The notes under the pieces: generated by a model
Seen by the model: the letters and a program-made list of their open reading frames with translations, nothing else
Told to the model about the DNA's origin: nothing
Database searches by the model: none
Shown here: piece by piece, positions 53,603-63,970 of the stretch
Position numbering within the stretch: position 1 is the stretch's first letter
Layout of the letters: each line of letters starts with the position of its first letter
Program-made: the position numbers and the translations under genes
Assembly (NCBI GenBank): GCA_026018925.1
Contig: JAKSZU010000013.1
Location: 79,473,791 to 79,537,790 of the forward strand
DNA from: Tupaia tana
Lineage: Eukaryota > Chordata > Mammalia > Scandentia > Tupaiidae
DNA length: 64,000 bases
Direction: 5' to 3'

Positions 53603-53768
53603 GGACCTGCAGATGGCATGGTAATTAAGGTGCCGGACCACCACATGGTCGACTGAGGTTCGAGTCCCAGACCAGTCGGCTTGCTTTCTCATTGTCTCTC
53701 TCCACACCCACCCCCGACCTCTCTGGTCGAGTTCAAAATAATAATAATAATAAAAATTTTAAGAAAAT
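53603..53768 (+). mobile_element. tSINE-S copy, 11-bp TSD
   Basis: TSD AAATTATGCAG (53592-53602) and AAATTGTGCAG (53769-53779). B box GGTTCGAGTCCC intact. Confidence 0.93.
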
Positions 53769-53784
53769 AAATTGTGCAGGGGGG

Positions 53785-54112
53785 GGAAAATGACTAAGTG
53801 GAATACAGATGAATTTTAGGGCAGTGAAAAATACTGTATATGATACTATCACAGTGGACACAGAAAACCCACAGAATGTACACCACCAAGAATAAACCCT
53901 ACTGTAAACTTGACTTTGCATGGTAATGATGTATCAGTGTAGGTTCATCAGCTATAACAAATGTTCCACTCTGGTGAGGGCGATAAGGAGGGAGGCTATG
54001 TATGTGTGGAGACAGGAGATACATATGACATCTCCGTATCTTCCTGCCAATTTTGCTGTAAAACTAAAACTACATTTAAAAACTGCTTTTTTTGATTAAA
54101 AAAAAAAAAGAA
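53785..54112 (+). mobile_element. L1M 3' UTR with A tail
   Basis: AATACTGTATATGATACTATC, AAGAATAAACCCTACTGTAAAC, GATGTATCAGTGTAGGTTCATC and a final A12 match the L1M 3' end. Confidence 0.7.
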
Positions 54113-54215
54113 CAGTTGAGCAACTTAAGATCACAGCTATTGAGTGTCAGAGCTAGGTCTCAAAAAGACGTCAGATCTCCAAATCTATGCCTTTTTTCTC
54201 ACTGTGCTACAACAG
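54113..54215 (-). mobile_element. MIR fragment
   Basis: GAGCAACTTAAGATCACAGC, GTGTCAGAGCTAGGTCTC, then CACTGTGCTAC. Confidence 0.6.
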
Positions 54216-54403
54216 TTAAGATATGCACACAAAATAACTATGGTACCAGGTACGTGGGAATAACTTTGTGGTCCTAGAAGAGAATGAGTAAATGCTCTTA
54301 AAGTTCAAAGAATGAAAAAAATGTAGAAAGAAAAAAAAAAAACTATTGTATGTCTGGTATGTACTAGTCATTTCACCTTGCATATCTACCTGCATAACCT
54401 TTT

Positions 54404-54622
54404 TTTGTTTTATTGTGGTAAGAGCCCAGACTATAAGATCTGCTCACTTAAATTTTTAATAGTAGGATGCGGTATTATTGACTAAAGGTACAAGGTTCAT
54501 AGCAGCTCTCTAGATCTTGTTCATCTTGTGTGACTGCTACATAATACCAGTTAAATAGTAACTTTCTCTAACCCCTAGCAACCACCATTCTACTCTCTGC
54601 TTCCATGTTCAGTCCTTTCAAC
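54404..54622 (-). mobile_element. L1M 3' fragment, antisense
   Basis: TTATTGTGGTAAGAGCCCAG and CTCTAACCCCTAGCAACCACC, then ATTCTACTCTCTGCTTCCATG fit the antisense L1M text. Confidence 0.6.
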
Positions 54623-54633
54623 AAACTTGTGAT

Positions 54634-54940
54634 GAGTGGCAGCCCACGATCAGCTTGGAGACTGAGGAGATGTTCAAGGAAAGGGTAACACTCATTCAGC
54701 GTTTGGAAGGAGGAGGATAGTAGCCCATGCAAAACTGGAGAGAAGATACATTACAAGGGAGGAAGAGAATACTCTAAAAAAGGAGAACATTTTCACAACA
54801 GAACCATTGGTTAAAGTGGCTAGAGCAAAAAGAACACCACAGGAAAGAACAAAAGGTAGAGAGCCTTGAAGGCCACACAGATGTATCAGGCACTTGTTCA
54901 GTAAGCCATGAGGTCTTGCAATCTGTGAGGACAAGGCCGG
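54634..54940 (-). mobile_element. L2-like 3' fragment
   Basis: GAGAGCCTTGAAGGCCACAC and AAGCCATGAGGTCTTGC resemble the antisense L2 'ccttgtaggcc' segment. Confidence 0.4.
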
Positions 54941-55013
54941 CTGAATTTTAGAAAATGTGTGCTACAGAGGATGAATTGAAAAGAATGAAGAGACAACCCT
55001 GAGTCAAGGTAGC

Positions 55014-55036
55014 CTTGACTATTTGAAATAGTCAAG
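55014..55036. repeat. Perfect 11-bp palindrome
   Basis: CTTGACTATTT - G - AAATAGTCAAG. The inner ACTATTTGAAATA recurs at about 55048. Confidence 0.95.
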
Positions 55037-55095
55037 TAGTCAATTAGGTGGAGAACTATTTGAAATATCCTAGCATGGTTATAACACTCTTCTAA

Positions 55096-55386
55096 AGGGC
55101 TAGCCCCATGTTCTAGCTGTTAAAGAAGCCAGATCCCACATGGCTGACCACAGTTTGAATATTGGCCCCAGCAGCTTCAAAAAACATGCTGAGTGCATGT
55201 GCTTGTGTACCCAGAATCCTGACAGGATGGAGAAATGGAGAAGCAATTGCAGTGTGACCACACCCCATTGAGGGGTGCTGTCTCCCCCTCCCTCTCTTGT
55301 CTCTCTGTCTCTGGCAAGTGCATGTACTCTCTGGGGAATGCACGCACCCTCTGGCAATTTATAAATCAATCAATCAATCAATCAAG
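55096..55386 (+). mobile_element. tSINE-L variant with (AATC)n tail
   Basis: Old head form, duplicated GCATGTACTCTCTGG/GCACGCACCCTCTGG end, (AATC)5 tail at 55364-55384. CTCTTCTAA flanks at 55087-55095 and 55387-55395. Confidence 0.85.
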
Positions 55387-55395
55387 CTCTTCTAA

Positions 55396-57170
55396 GCAGA
55401 GACTGGGCTGGGAGGAAGGAGGCAAGTGTGATGAAAATAAACATCATATTTTTAGAAAGGCATTAAAGAAAGAAAAACTACAACTCAAAAGAAATAGTTC
55501 TCTTTGGAACAAAGGCAGAAATGGATCAAGGATGTTTTCACTTAAGCCTATATTTGTTAGGTGCCTAGAGCAGCTAGCTGGTCAGTGGCAAATTGTTTCT
55601 TATTTCTAGATCCCAACCATTTCTCTCTTCTACCCAGAGTCTGAATAATAAACTCCTATTCATCCAAAGAATGCAATGTCACTGAATGAGGTGAAAATAT
55701 CAGAAATAGGGAGGTTTGGTTTTTATGGATAAAGTTTCATACGATATATCAGAACTCATCTGTTTTTTTTTTTCCCCCAGGTGACCCATCATCCCAACTA
55801 CCCAACCTTGGAAAGTCATTTTCTTCCTCTTTTCAGTACAATTTTTAAAATCGAAGTGTTTTTAGAATTAGAGAGACAAACCTAGGAATGATGCTTGCAG
55901 CAAAGAAAGGGTAATCATCTTTTCAAAAGTTCTCCTGGTAAGACCAAAGGGACACAGCTCCAAGAGCTCCCTCAAAGGACACGGTTAATTGAGCAGGGGT
56001 GGGAAGGGAACTGCACCCATTACCCCTCAAATGCCAAGCCTGACGGTGTGGATTCAACAGGGAACAAGACCATTCCTGCCCTCAGGGTGTTCAGGGACCT
56101 ACAGAAATGTACTGGAAGAGCTATTTTGAAGAGAAGCTTTAAAATATATTCAACGGCAGGAAAATCCAGGCAATCTCATGATTTTCTGATCACTTTCCAA
56201 TCAAAAACAATGTCCACTCAAGGTAGAGTATACATTCAGTGATCCATAAGCCCAGTCTTGTGTAATAATACTCAAAGATGCCAAACGACTTGAAATTAAA
56301 ATCTCCCCCCTTCCCCGCAGAGGCCTGGTAGGAGCTGGAGGGAGAGGGCAGGAATGTGGTAGCCTCTTCCTCCTACCAATGCTCCCCTCTCTCCACTGAT
56401 CCGCCAGTTTCTAAGTCTCTCACTGATCCTCCTCCCAAGCCTGGCACAGGGCAGCTCAGGAAGGAACAAATGTTGGGAAAGAAAGGTAAGAGAAGAACTG
56501 TCTTTCTTGACTGGGTCTATCGTAGCAGGTTGGATCCTAGAGATGGGGAGAGTTGACTGTAGGCTGCCATCGGCTCGTAAAAGTCCACTGGGCCAGCTTC
56601 ACTCATTCTTGCCTCTGCTCCTAGAAATCCAGAGTACAACTTTGACTTATCCTGTGTTGACGTCACTTCTCTCACCTTGATAACTGCATTGGGGAGGATA
56701 CAAAATGACCCCACCTAGGGTCACCAGATAAACTATTGTGCCTTTGTCCAGACGAAACCTGGGAAGGAAGGCCAGTGCTCCAAGCAGGAACAGCTCGCAT
56801 CCTCTGATACTGTGGGTGGGTTAAGGCTGCAGGGGCCAGACAACAGACCTGTGCGTTACTCTCGCCCATGGCAACTCCTCTTCCTTGACAAGGTGAAGTG
56901 GAGAGCTCCCTTCCCAACCCTCCTCCTTGAATGGGGAAGGGAAACTCACAACACAGCTGTTTCCAAAGAAATCCTCGTCAAATTTCCTTAAATCTCTATT
57001 CTCCCATCCTCTTACATCCTTGATATGGTTCAGCTATGGTTTTCACCGTAACTTCCCTGTCATTTCTGTGTATAGTCTAGAATCTTCTTTCAAATGTTGC
57101 ATGCACTGAAACCTCCAATAGAATATCCTGTGTAATTTTCAGTGACCAAATAGGAAATAAATTAGAGAAT
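55396..57170. other. Repeat-poor interval
   Basis: 1.8 kb without a recognised repeat. A 115-codon frame at 55895-56242 and others show no family resemblance. Confidence 0.45.
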
Positions 57171-57174
57171 TTAA

Positions 57175-57420
57175 GGGCCGGTTGATGAAGCAGAGGTTAA
57201 GGTTGTTGGATCCTGCATGGCTGACTGCACAATTCAAGTCCTGGACACAGTGGCTTGAAAAACACACCAGCATGTGTGCATGCTTGCCAAAATCCTGAGA
57301 AGAGAATAGAGGAGAATGTTGTGGTGTGGCCAGACCCTCTGGGGGGATCTCTCATGTTCCCTCCCTTTCTGTCTCTCTCTGACAAGCGCATGTGCCCTAT
57401 GGTAAAAACTTAAAAAAAAA
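57175..57420 (+). mobile_element. tSINE-L variant
   Basis: GGGCCGGTTGATGAAGCAG head (A box damaged), body and CCCTATGGTAAAAAC end with A tail. Confidence 0.82.
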
Positions 57421-57443
57421 ATTAGGGGTCATTATAGTCCTAA

Positions 57444-57554
57444 ATATAATTTCACCTATTATGAATTTTTGAATATTTGAATAGTTTAAAACAATGGTTT
57501 TAATACTTTTAAAAATTATTATTATTTGATTTGTTATAGGGCATTTGAGCTCAT

Positions 57555-57594
<40 letters not shown>

Positions 57595-57746
57595 GTGAAA
57601 AAGCAAGCTGCCAAGTCCAGTATTTGAACTGTGGTTAGCCAGGTGAGAGTCCAGAACCTTAACCATCATGCCACCTGGTGGACCTGGTATCAGTATTTTT
57701 TAGTGACCTACTCAGGCAAGGTTTCTCATTGATGGTTAATATCCCA
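57444..57746 (+). repeat. Local duplication, copy 1 (303 bp)
   Basis: Aligns end to end with 58977-59259, from CCTATTATGAATTTT to GGCAAGGTTTCTCATTGATGG. It includes a reverse tSINE-S plus unique flanks on both sides. A longer GA tract explains most of the length difference. Confidence 0.92.
57512..57684 (-). mobile_element. tSINE-S copy in duplication copy 1
   Basis: AATTATTATTATTTG tail, (GA)n, head complement ATGCCACCTGGTGG (57668-57681), which fits 13 of 14 CTCF-core positions on the minus strand. Confidence 0.88.
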
Positions 57747-58040
57747 AATTTAAAGAGATCATTATGAAAAACTTTTGATCAGGAATTAACTGTAGCCATT
57801 TCAAGGATCAAATTTGATGTCAAAAAGTTGCATATGAAAAACAAATTCATTTTCTCATATAAAAATTGGCAATACTCTGTTTAGATGTTTTAGGTTAACA
57901 TAATGTCTATCGTTCTCAAATTTTCATTTTCTTTTTAATTACATGATTAAAGAACTAATGATATTTTTTTACCTTTCTCACATAGATAACCCAGTTTCTT
58001 TTCCATTTTCTCACAATGTACTGTAAAATATTACTATTTT

Positions 58041-58480
58041 GTGGCCAGAAGGTGGTGCAGAGTCTAAGACTCTGGATCCCACATGGTAGACTTCTCAGTT
58101 CAAGTTCCAGACCCAGCAGCTTGACAATCATACCCAGGGGCTGGCAGGCGGTGTCATGGTTAAAGCACTGGACTCCCACATGGCCAACTAAGGTTTGAGT
58201 CCTGGGTCTGGCAGCTTGCTTTCTCATTTTCACTTTCTCTGTCTTTCTGTCTCTCTCTCTCTGATCTAATTAAAAATAACAATAATAACAAATAAATTTT
58301 TTAAAATTCTTAAAAAAAAAAGAAAAGAAAAGAAAATCATGCCAAGTGATTTTTCTCAAAATCCAGAAAAGGGCATTGAAGAGAAGGGATTGTGGTTATG
58401 TCATGCCCCCTGGAGGGTGATTTCTTACTTTTCCTCTCTCTGTTTCTCTCTAGCAGTGCATGCACCCTAAAGCAAAATCT
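58041..58480 (+). mobile_element. tSINE-L variant split by tSINE-S
   Basis: Head at 58041-58137, body resumes at 58347 (GTGATTTTTCTCAAAATCC), then CT tract and CACCCTAAAGC end. Confidence 0.83.
58138..58334 (+). mobile_element. tSINE-S copy nested in tSINE-L
   Basis: TSD AATCATACCCAG (58126-58137) and AATCATGCCAAG (58335-58346), which differ at two positions. Confidence 0.88.
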
Positions 58481-58489
58481 TAAAAAAAA

Positions 58490-58976
58490 ACAAACACTAT
58501 TTTGATATTACGTGTGACACAGCATGACTAATTGTATTGACATATTGAAGTACATAGTCTGATGAACAACTTGGGTAGGGACCCTTCCAACACTGTTTCA
58601 GGCTGATGAAGAAGCTTAGAGGGAAATTTTCCAAGAAATTTTCTTCAACATATATACTTCTAAGTTCTCGTGCTTTATCATGAATAGTCCATTCTGTATA
58701 GTGTGCCAAGGAAATATGATCCTCCGCTCTGAATTCTGGCAGGGATCAGAGTCTTGGGAGGAGAATTCACAGCTACCTCGTTCCTGAGGACTCTTCCTCC
58801 TGTGGGAGGACATGAACAACCTGAGCCTTGCACACTCCCAGGTGTTGATATCTAATCAAGCCAAGTTTTCTCCTGTGTTCTCTTGGCCATTTTAAGAAAA
58901 CAAAATCAATTTGATCTAAGTGCTGTTCAGTCAGCTGAGTCCTTGGGAAGCCCTGCTGAAATTCTTCAACATTACC
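58490..58976. other. No recognised feature
   Basis: Unique-looking sequence between the two duplication copies. Confidence 0.45.
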
Positions 58977-59259
58977 ATATAATTTAACCTATTATGAATT
59001 TTGGAATAGTTGAATAGTTTAAAACAGTGATTTTAATACATTTTTAATTTATTATTATTTAATTTGCTATAGGGCATGTGAGTTCACTGGAGAGAGAGAA
59101 AGGGAAACTGAGAAAGCAAGCCACCAAGTCCAGGACTTGAACTGTGGTTGGCCAGGTGAGAGTCCAGCACCCTAACCATCACACCACCTGCTGGACCTGA
59201 TATAGATATTTTTTAGTGGCCTCCTCAGGCAAGGTTTCTCATTGATGGCTAATATCCCA
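58977..59259 (+). repeat. Local duplication, copy 2 (283 bp)
   Basis: Second copy, offset 1,533 bp, with the same SINE at the same place. Homology ends abruptly after AATATCCCA on both. Confidence 0.92.
59040..59198 (-). mobile_element. tSINE-S copy in duplication copy 2
   Basis: Same insertion as 57512-57684, since its flanks are duplicated as well. GA tract is shorter. Confidence 0.88.
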
Positions 59260-59302
59260 TGTGTATGGCACATACATATCCTATTGTTAGTCATTGTGAT
59301 GA

Positions 59303-59317
59303 CCCCCCCCCCCCCCC
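59303..59317 (+). repeat. C15 run
   Basis: Fifteen uninterrupted C. Confidence 0.98.
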
Positions 59318-59512
59318 TGCAGTAGGTATTGGTAGGTCCAGCTGACCAGTAAGACACTGAGGCTCAAAACTGACCTAGCTGTCACCAAAGTCCTCGTTCC
59401 TATCAGTGGGTATGGCAGGAGCTGTTTGATTTTAAATCTGTACTCTTCCTACTCTACCATTGCTTCTCAAACTTTAACGTGCTTATGAACCACTTTTAAA
59501 ATGTAGATTCTA

Positions 59513-59764
59513 GAGACCAGCAGATGGTGTAATGGTTGCGTCACTGGACTCCCATGCAGTCGACCATAGTTTAAGTCCCAGATCTGGCAGCTTAAACCTC
59601 ACACCAGGCACATGTGTGTGCGTGCCCAAAATCCTATGAGGAAAATGGAGGAGAAGGGATTGCAGTGTGACCATCCTCTTGGGGGGTGATTTCTCACATT
59701 CTGTCTCTCTGTATCTCTCCAGTGAGTGCACCAGCCCTATAGCAAAAATCATCTCTTTTAAAAA
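59513..59764 (+). mobile_element. tSINE-L copy
   Basis: Inserted in the MITE. TSD AAAATGTAGATTCTA (59498-59512) and AAAATGCATATTCTA (59765-59779). Confidence 0.92.
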
Positions 59765-59820
59765 AAAATGCATATTCTAATTTAGCAGGTCTGGGGTGGA
59801 GCCCAAGATTCCACATTTCT

Positions 59821-59994
59821 TTTATTTACTTATTTATTTATTTAATTATTGTTATTTTTAATTTGACCAGAGAGAGAGAAAGAGAGAAAAGGGAAAGTGA
59901 GAAAGCAAACCTCTAGGTCCAGGACTTAAACCACAGTCAACTATGTGGGAGTCCAGTGCCTTTAACCACCACGCCACCTATCAGCCCTGAAAGT
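59821..59994 (-). mobile_element. tSINE-S copy
   Basis: Inserted in the same MITE. TTTA-rich tail; CCACATTTCT (59811-59820) and CTACATTTCT (59995-60004) flank it. Confidence 0.9.
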
Positions 59995-60065
59995 CTACAT
60001 TTCTAATAAGCTCCTAGAGGAGGCTGATGCTGCCCATCCGCAGACCACACTGGAGCTACAATATG

Positions 60066-60895
60066 CCCATGGCCTTACCCAGCCCCTTAGGTTCACTGGC
60101 TGAGAGGAGGAAGCCCAGATATGCTGTCGAGGTTATCATGTAAAGCTGATTTCTCCTTCTTTCCCTGACTGGCTTTTGATCAGGGTTCCAATGGATGGCT
60201 AGCAAGAGCTAATTACAATCCCAACTAATTCACTGTGTCAGTTGTTATTCATTAACAAATTATGTTCCTGACAAACTACTCGAGTGTGGTACCCTAAGTA
60301 CTGTAATTAAAATCTTAGAAAGTTGCATGTGGGCCTAATTGATTTCCTTAATGTATTACTCAGACTAAACATTCCATTATTTTGTGTCTTGATGTTTATG
60401 AAGGGGCGGAACTGTGACTGCCACCCAGGCAGCAGATAGATCCATCTTCAGTTTACTGGGAGAGCTCTCCTGCCCTTGGGTCCTACTCTCTTCCCCAGCA
60501 GCACTGCTGGAGCATTCAAATGACAGCAGTGTTTCTCTCCACCAGAAATATTCACAAAGAAAAGAATGGTGGTAATTTGACTTGTATCTATGGCGTGTGT
60601 TTTCGTCTTGGATTTCCAAGTGTTGGGAATTGTGTGATGAGTTCTTATGGCATAGAGAAATTTAGAGTTGCTTCCAGTGGCTGTCATGGGCCTACGTCTA
60701 AAACTGTGTCCTTTAAAACTGACCATCTTAAGGCAGAGCAGGCGAGGGAGCTGGGGACATTATCTGAGTGTTTGCCCTTCACCTAAAGCTTTGAATGATG
60801 CTGACATATCTAAGTGTATCTGGCAAATTTAGGAAGCCAATATACATACTGCAGTCCTTTGAATTAGATTATATTTATTCACTTATTCATGTATT
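60066..60895. other. Repeat-poor, homeobox-motif-rich block
   Basis: From about 60190 to 60380 the sequence is dense in ATTA/TAAT (GAGCTAATTACAATC, CAACTAATTCAC, GTAATTAAAATC, CCTAATTGATTTCC). It may be a conserved noncoding element. No gene seen. Confidence 0.35.
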
Positions 60896-60899
60896 GAAT

Positions 60900-61176
60900 G
60901 GTTTCTTCTTCTTCTTCTTTTTTGTTTTTTTTAGAGAGATTTTTTCTATAAGGTGCATGCACTTGCCAGAGAGAGAGAGATAGACAGAAAACAAAAAATC
61001 ACCCCCAGGGGGAATGGCCACACCATAGTTTCTTCTCCTCCATTCTCCTCTCGGGATTCTGGGTACACATGCACATGCACCTCGTATGAATTCCAAGCCA
61101 CAAGATCTGAGACTCGATCCAAGGTCAACTACGTGGGAATCCAGTGATGTAGCCATTATGCCATCTGTTGGTCCCA
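60900..61176 (-). mobile_element. tSINE-L copy with (TTC)n tail
   Basis: Reverse copy, TTC repeats and T runs at the tail, head complement CCATCTGTTGGTCCC. Confidence 0.9.
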
Positions 61177-61191
61177 ATGTACTTAACAGTT

Positions 61192-61441
61192 TTTTTGTTT
61201 TGTTTTTTTAAGAGAGATTTTTGCTATAGGATATGTGAGCTCATTGGAGAGACACAGAAAGACAGAAAGAGAGAAATGAGGGTCATAACTATGCCACAAT
61301 CCCTTCTCCTCCATTCTCTTGGGATCTTGGGCACACACGTGCATGTGCCTGGAATGAGTTTTAATTTGCGGGTCCATGACCCAAACCATGGCCGACTACG
61401 TGGAAGTCTTGCAACATAACCATTTCTCCATCTGCTAGTCC
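61192..61441 (-). mobile_element. tSINE-L copy
   Basis: Reverse copy 15 bp after the previous one. Central body deletion (no CCCCC-GGGG motif). TTAA(C/T)AGTTTTT flanks it. Confidence 0.88.
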
Positions 61442-61444
61442 CTA

Positions 61445-61700
61445 TATTTAATAGTTTTTAGCAAGCACTAGTATGGGCCAGGCCCAGTGCTAGGCTTTTT
61501 CAGAAATGATAACTAAGTGCACTTGTTATGGAGGCAAACACTTATGTCTGACATGCCAGGCACTGTTCTATGAACTTTAAACATACTGACTCATTTAATT
61601 TTTGCTCTGTTACTGTCAAATACAAATGAGAAAACTGACTAATGTAAGGAACTTGCCTAAAATCACACAGCCAGGGTTCAGATTCTAATAGGCTCGGTCC
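61445..61700 (-). mobile_element. MIR fragments (two partial or one duplicated)
   Basis: GGGCCAGGCCCAGTGCTAGG and, 80 bp on, GCCAGGCACTGTTCTATG are two MIR/L2-type starts, then AATGAGAAAACTGACTAATG and ATCACACAGCCAGGGTTCAG. Confidence 0.6.
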
Positions 61701-61739
61701 CTGCTTGGACTCCTATGCTATAAGACCTCTCTTAGGTAT

Positions 61740-61930
61740 AATAATAGCTAATGATGACTTCGTGTGCCCTCATAAGTAATGTTATATTCACTAGCAACCT
61801 AATGAGGCAGGTACTGTTATTATTCTCTCACAGTTGAGGAAACCAAGGCATAAAGAGGTTGCCTACCTGTCCCAAGGTCTCCTGGCTCGTAAGTAGCAGA
61901 GTCCAATCTTGAACCCAGACTCACAATTTC
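61740..61930 (-). mobile_element. MIR fragment
   Basis: AGCAACCTAATGAGGCAGGTAC, GTTGAGGAAACCAAGGC, GTAAGTAGCAGAGTCC. Confidence 0.7.
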
Positions 61931-62870
61931 TATTCTTCCTCTCCATGCACTTCATATGCAAATAGCAAAGAGATGAGAAATCTTATGTTGGGACCAACCC
62001 AGTCTGACCAGTTTAAATAATTAAACTCCCGGTGCACCTGCAGTAGATTTTCAGCAGATGCAAGTGGGGCCCTGGTAGAAAGTGAAGAGCTGAGGTGGGA
62101 AGCCATGGACTGTCCTTGACCTCTGTGTTCTCACCCCTTGTGACCTCTCTGATGTGAAGGTAAATTTCACAGGCTCACTACACAGTGCTTTATATACTAC
62201 TCACTGTATACTGAAGGAACTAAAATGTGTTTCATTTTGGAACATCATTTTCATATTTTAGGAGGGCATTAATCAAAAATGTAGATCATGAAAGGCAGAC
62301 GTTTCTCACACTTTTCTGATTCTGGGGCCGGGGAGGTGGGTGTCCGTTGTAAGGTCTTTTGGAAGGATTGGACTATTTTATTTGCCGAAACAGGAGAGAG
62401 GGCTTTGTCAGTAGGTTATTTCTCATGCTGCGCTGGGGCTCCCATTATCTGTTGGCTGACGAAGCACCATCAGCTTCGTTCGTGTGCTCAAGCCCTTTCC
62501 TTGGGACCAGTACAACAGCTTCACAGAACTCCTTGCCATTACCCTCTGAGGCACTTCCAGTGTCCCTGGAAGGATCCCTCACCTTGAATTAAAAGATTTC
62601 TGCTTCTCTCTGTTAAGCATCCTTGCATTGTACACCCCAATCCAGGCCGCTAGGTGACTCTGCTTCTAGACTTCGGCCACAGCATCATGAATTCTTTTCC
62701 TCTGGTTTCTGGTGATGACCTGTGTTCTCTCCTTGGTGATTTCCTTCTTCTGGCCATTTCCACTAACAGTTACCCATGTTTTCTTCCCAAGTAAACCAAC
62801 CATGTATTCTTCCATTGGGATGTCCCACTGGCCAATCAGACTGGTTTTTCATTTATTATTTTATCATGAT
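61931..62870. other. No recognised feature
   Basis: Repeat-poor sequence. A 99-codon frame at 62288-62587 overlaps another in a second frame. No support as an exon. Confidence 0.45.
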
Positions 62871-62877
62871 AGCACTT

Positions 62878-63097
62878 TTCTTTTTAATTGGCCAGATAGT
62901 GGGAGAGGAAGAAATCTCCCCTCAATGGCATGTTTCCATGCCACAATCTTTTCCTCTCCATTCCTCTACCCTGTTCGGATCGGGGGGGGGGGGGGGGGCG
63001 CACACACACATGAACCTGGCGTGTTTTTCAAACTGCTGAGGCTGGGATTCAAGCAGTACAGTTGGCCATGTGGGATCCATTAATGACCAGGCTCTGG
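62878..63097 (-). mobile_element. tSINE-L relative, old, with G17 run
   Basis: Diverged reverse copy (CCACAATCTTTTCCTCTCC). G17 at 62982-62998 stands where the body normally reads TTTTGGGCACAC. Confidence 0.7.
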
Positions 63098-63116
63098 GGA
63101 TGATGCACAATATCAC

Positions 63117-63389
63117 AATATTTTTTGGGGGGGGGGGGGAGAGATTTTCGCTATAGGGTGCGTGCGCTCGCCAGACAGACAGAGAGAGACATAGAGACAG
63201 AAAGCGAGAAATCACCCCCCAGGGGGGATGGTCACGCCGCAGTCCCTTCTCCTCCATTCTCCTCTCAGGATCTTGGGCACACACGCACATGCGCCCGGCG
63301 TGAGTTTTAAGCCACTGGGTCCGGGACGCGAACCGCGGTCGACTACGTGGGAGTCCAGCGACATAGCCATTACGCTAACTGCTGGTTCC
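63117..63389 (-). mobile_element. tSINE-L copy, young, CpG-rich
   Basis: The closest copy to a reconstructed consensus, with CpGs intact in head and body. TSD CACAATATCAC at 63106-63116 and 63390-63400. G13 run between tail and body (63127-63139). Confidence 0.95.
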
Positions 63390-63400
63390 CACAATATCAC

Positions 63401-63791
63401 TTTTAACATAATAATTTCAAAACTGTTTTTTTAATTGTGTTTGTGTGTATACTCCCAGTGGGTGTATAAACACACACACACACACACACACACTCACGTA
63501 TCATGTTTGTAGTTAATACCACAAATTTTTGTTCCATTATTAAGGCAAAATTGGATTTGCATTTAAGTCCAAAAATCATGCCGATATACTCATCCCTGTA
63601 AAACTCTATTGGCAATGATGATAGGACCTTGTAGCACTGATGATTTGGCTGTTGAATAAGAATGCTGCTGAAAGTTAAAAACCACTCCTGGGGCAATGCT
63701 CCTTTTCAATAAGAGTTTGCAAAGAAACTTGACAATACCAGGGAACTCATTTGCATATTACAAGTTGTTCCCTCTACCAAAGTCACCATTT
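63401..63791. other. No recognised repeat or gene
   Basis: Unique-looking sequence apart from a CA tract at 63471. Confidence 0.45.
63471..63493 (+). repeat. (CA)n microsatellite
   Basis: About eleven CA units. Confidence 0.97.
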
Positions 63792-63970
63792 TTTAAATTA
63801 CTCATTTAATTTTATTTATTATTGTTATTTTAAAATTTGACCAGAGAGAGAAAGAGAGAGAGAGAGAAAGAGGGAAAGTGAGAAAGCAAGTCTCCAAGTC
63901 TAGGACTTGAACTGTGGTAGACTATGTGGGACTCCGGTGCCTTAACCACCACACCACCTGACAGCCCCAG
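63792..63970 (-). mobile_element. tSINE-S copy, 12-bp TSD
   Basis: TSD AAGTCACCATTT at 63780-63791 and 63971-63982. Tail TTTATTTATTATTGTTATTTT. Confidence 0.94.

Larger units (their letters stand above)
59458..60065 (+). mobile_element. MER5A-like hAT MITE in three pieces
   Basis: Pieces 59458-59512 (GCTTCTCAAACTTTAACGTGC), 59765-59820 (TAGCAGGTCTGGGGTGGAGC) and 59995-60065 (TTTCTAATAAGCTCCTAGAGG, GACCACACTGGAGC) join into one MITE. Two tSINEs separate them. Confidence 0.75.

Noticed and set aside
55895-56242. 115-codon open frame in repeat-poor DNA
   Set aside because: No motif or family resemblance and no upstream signal. Random frames of this length are expected in 64 kb.
63117-63389. 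tRNA gene in SINE heads
   Set aside because: A and B boxes exist, but the heads lack a proper acceptor stem and are joined to SINE bodies with TSDs.
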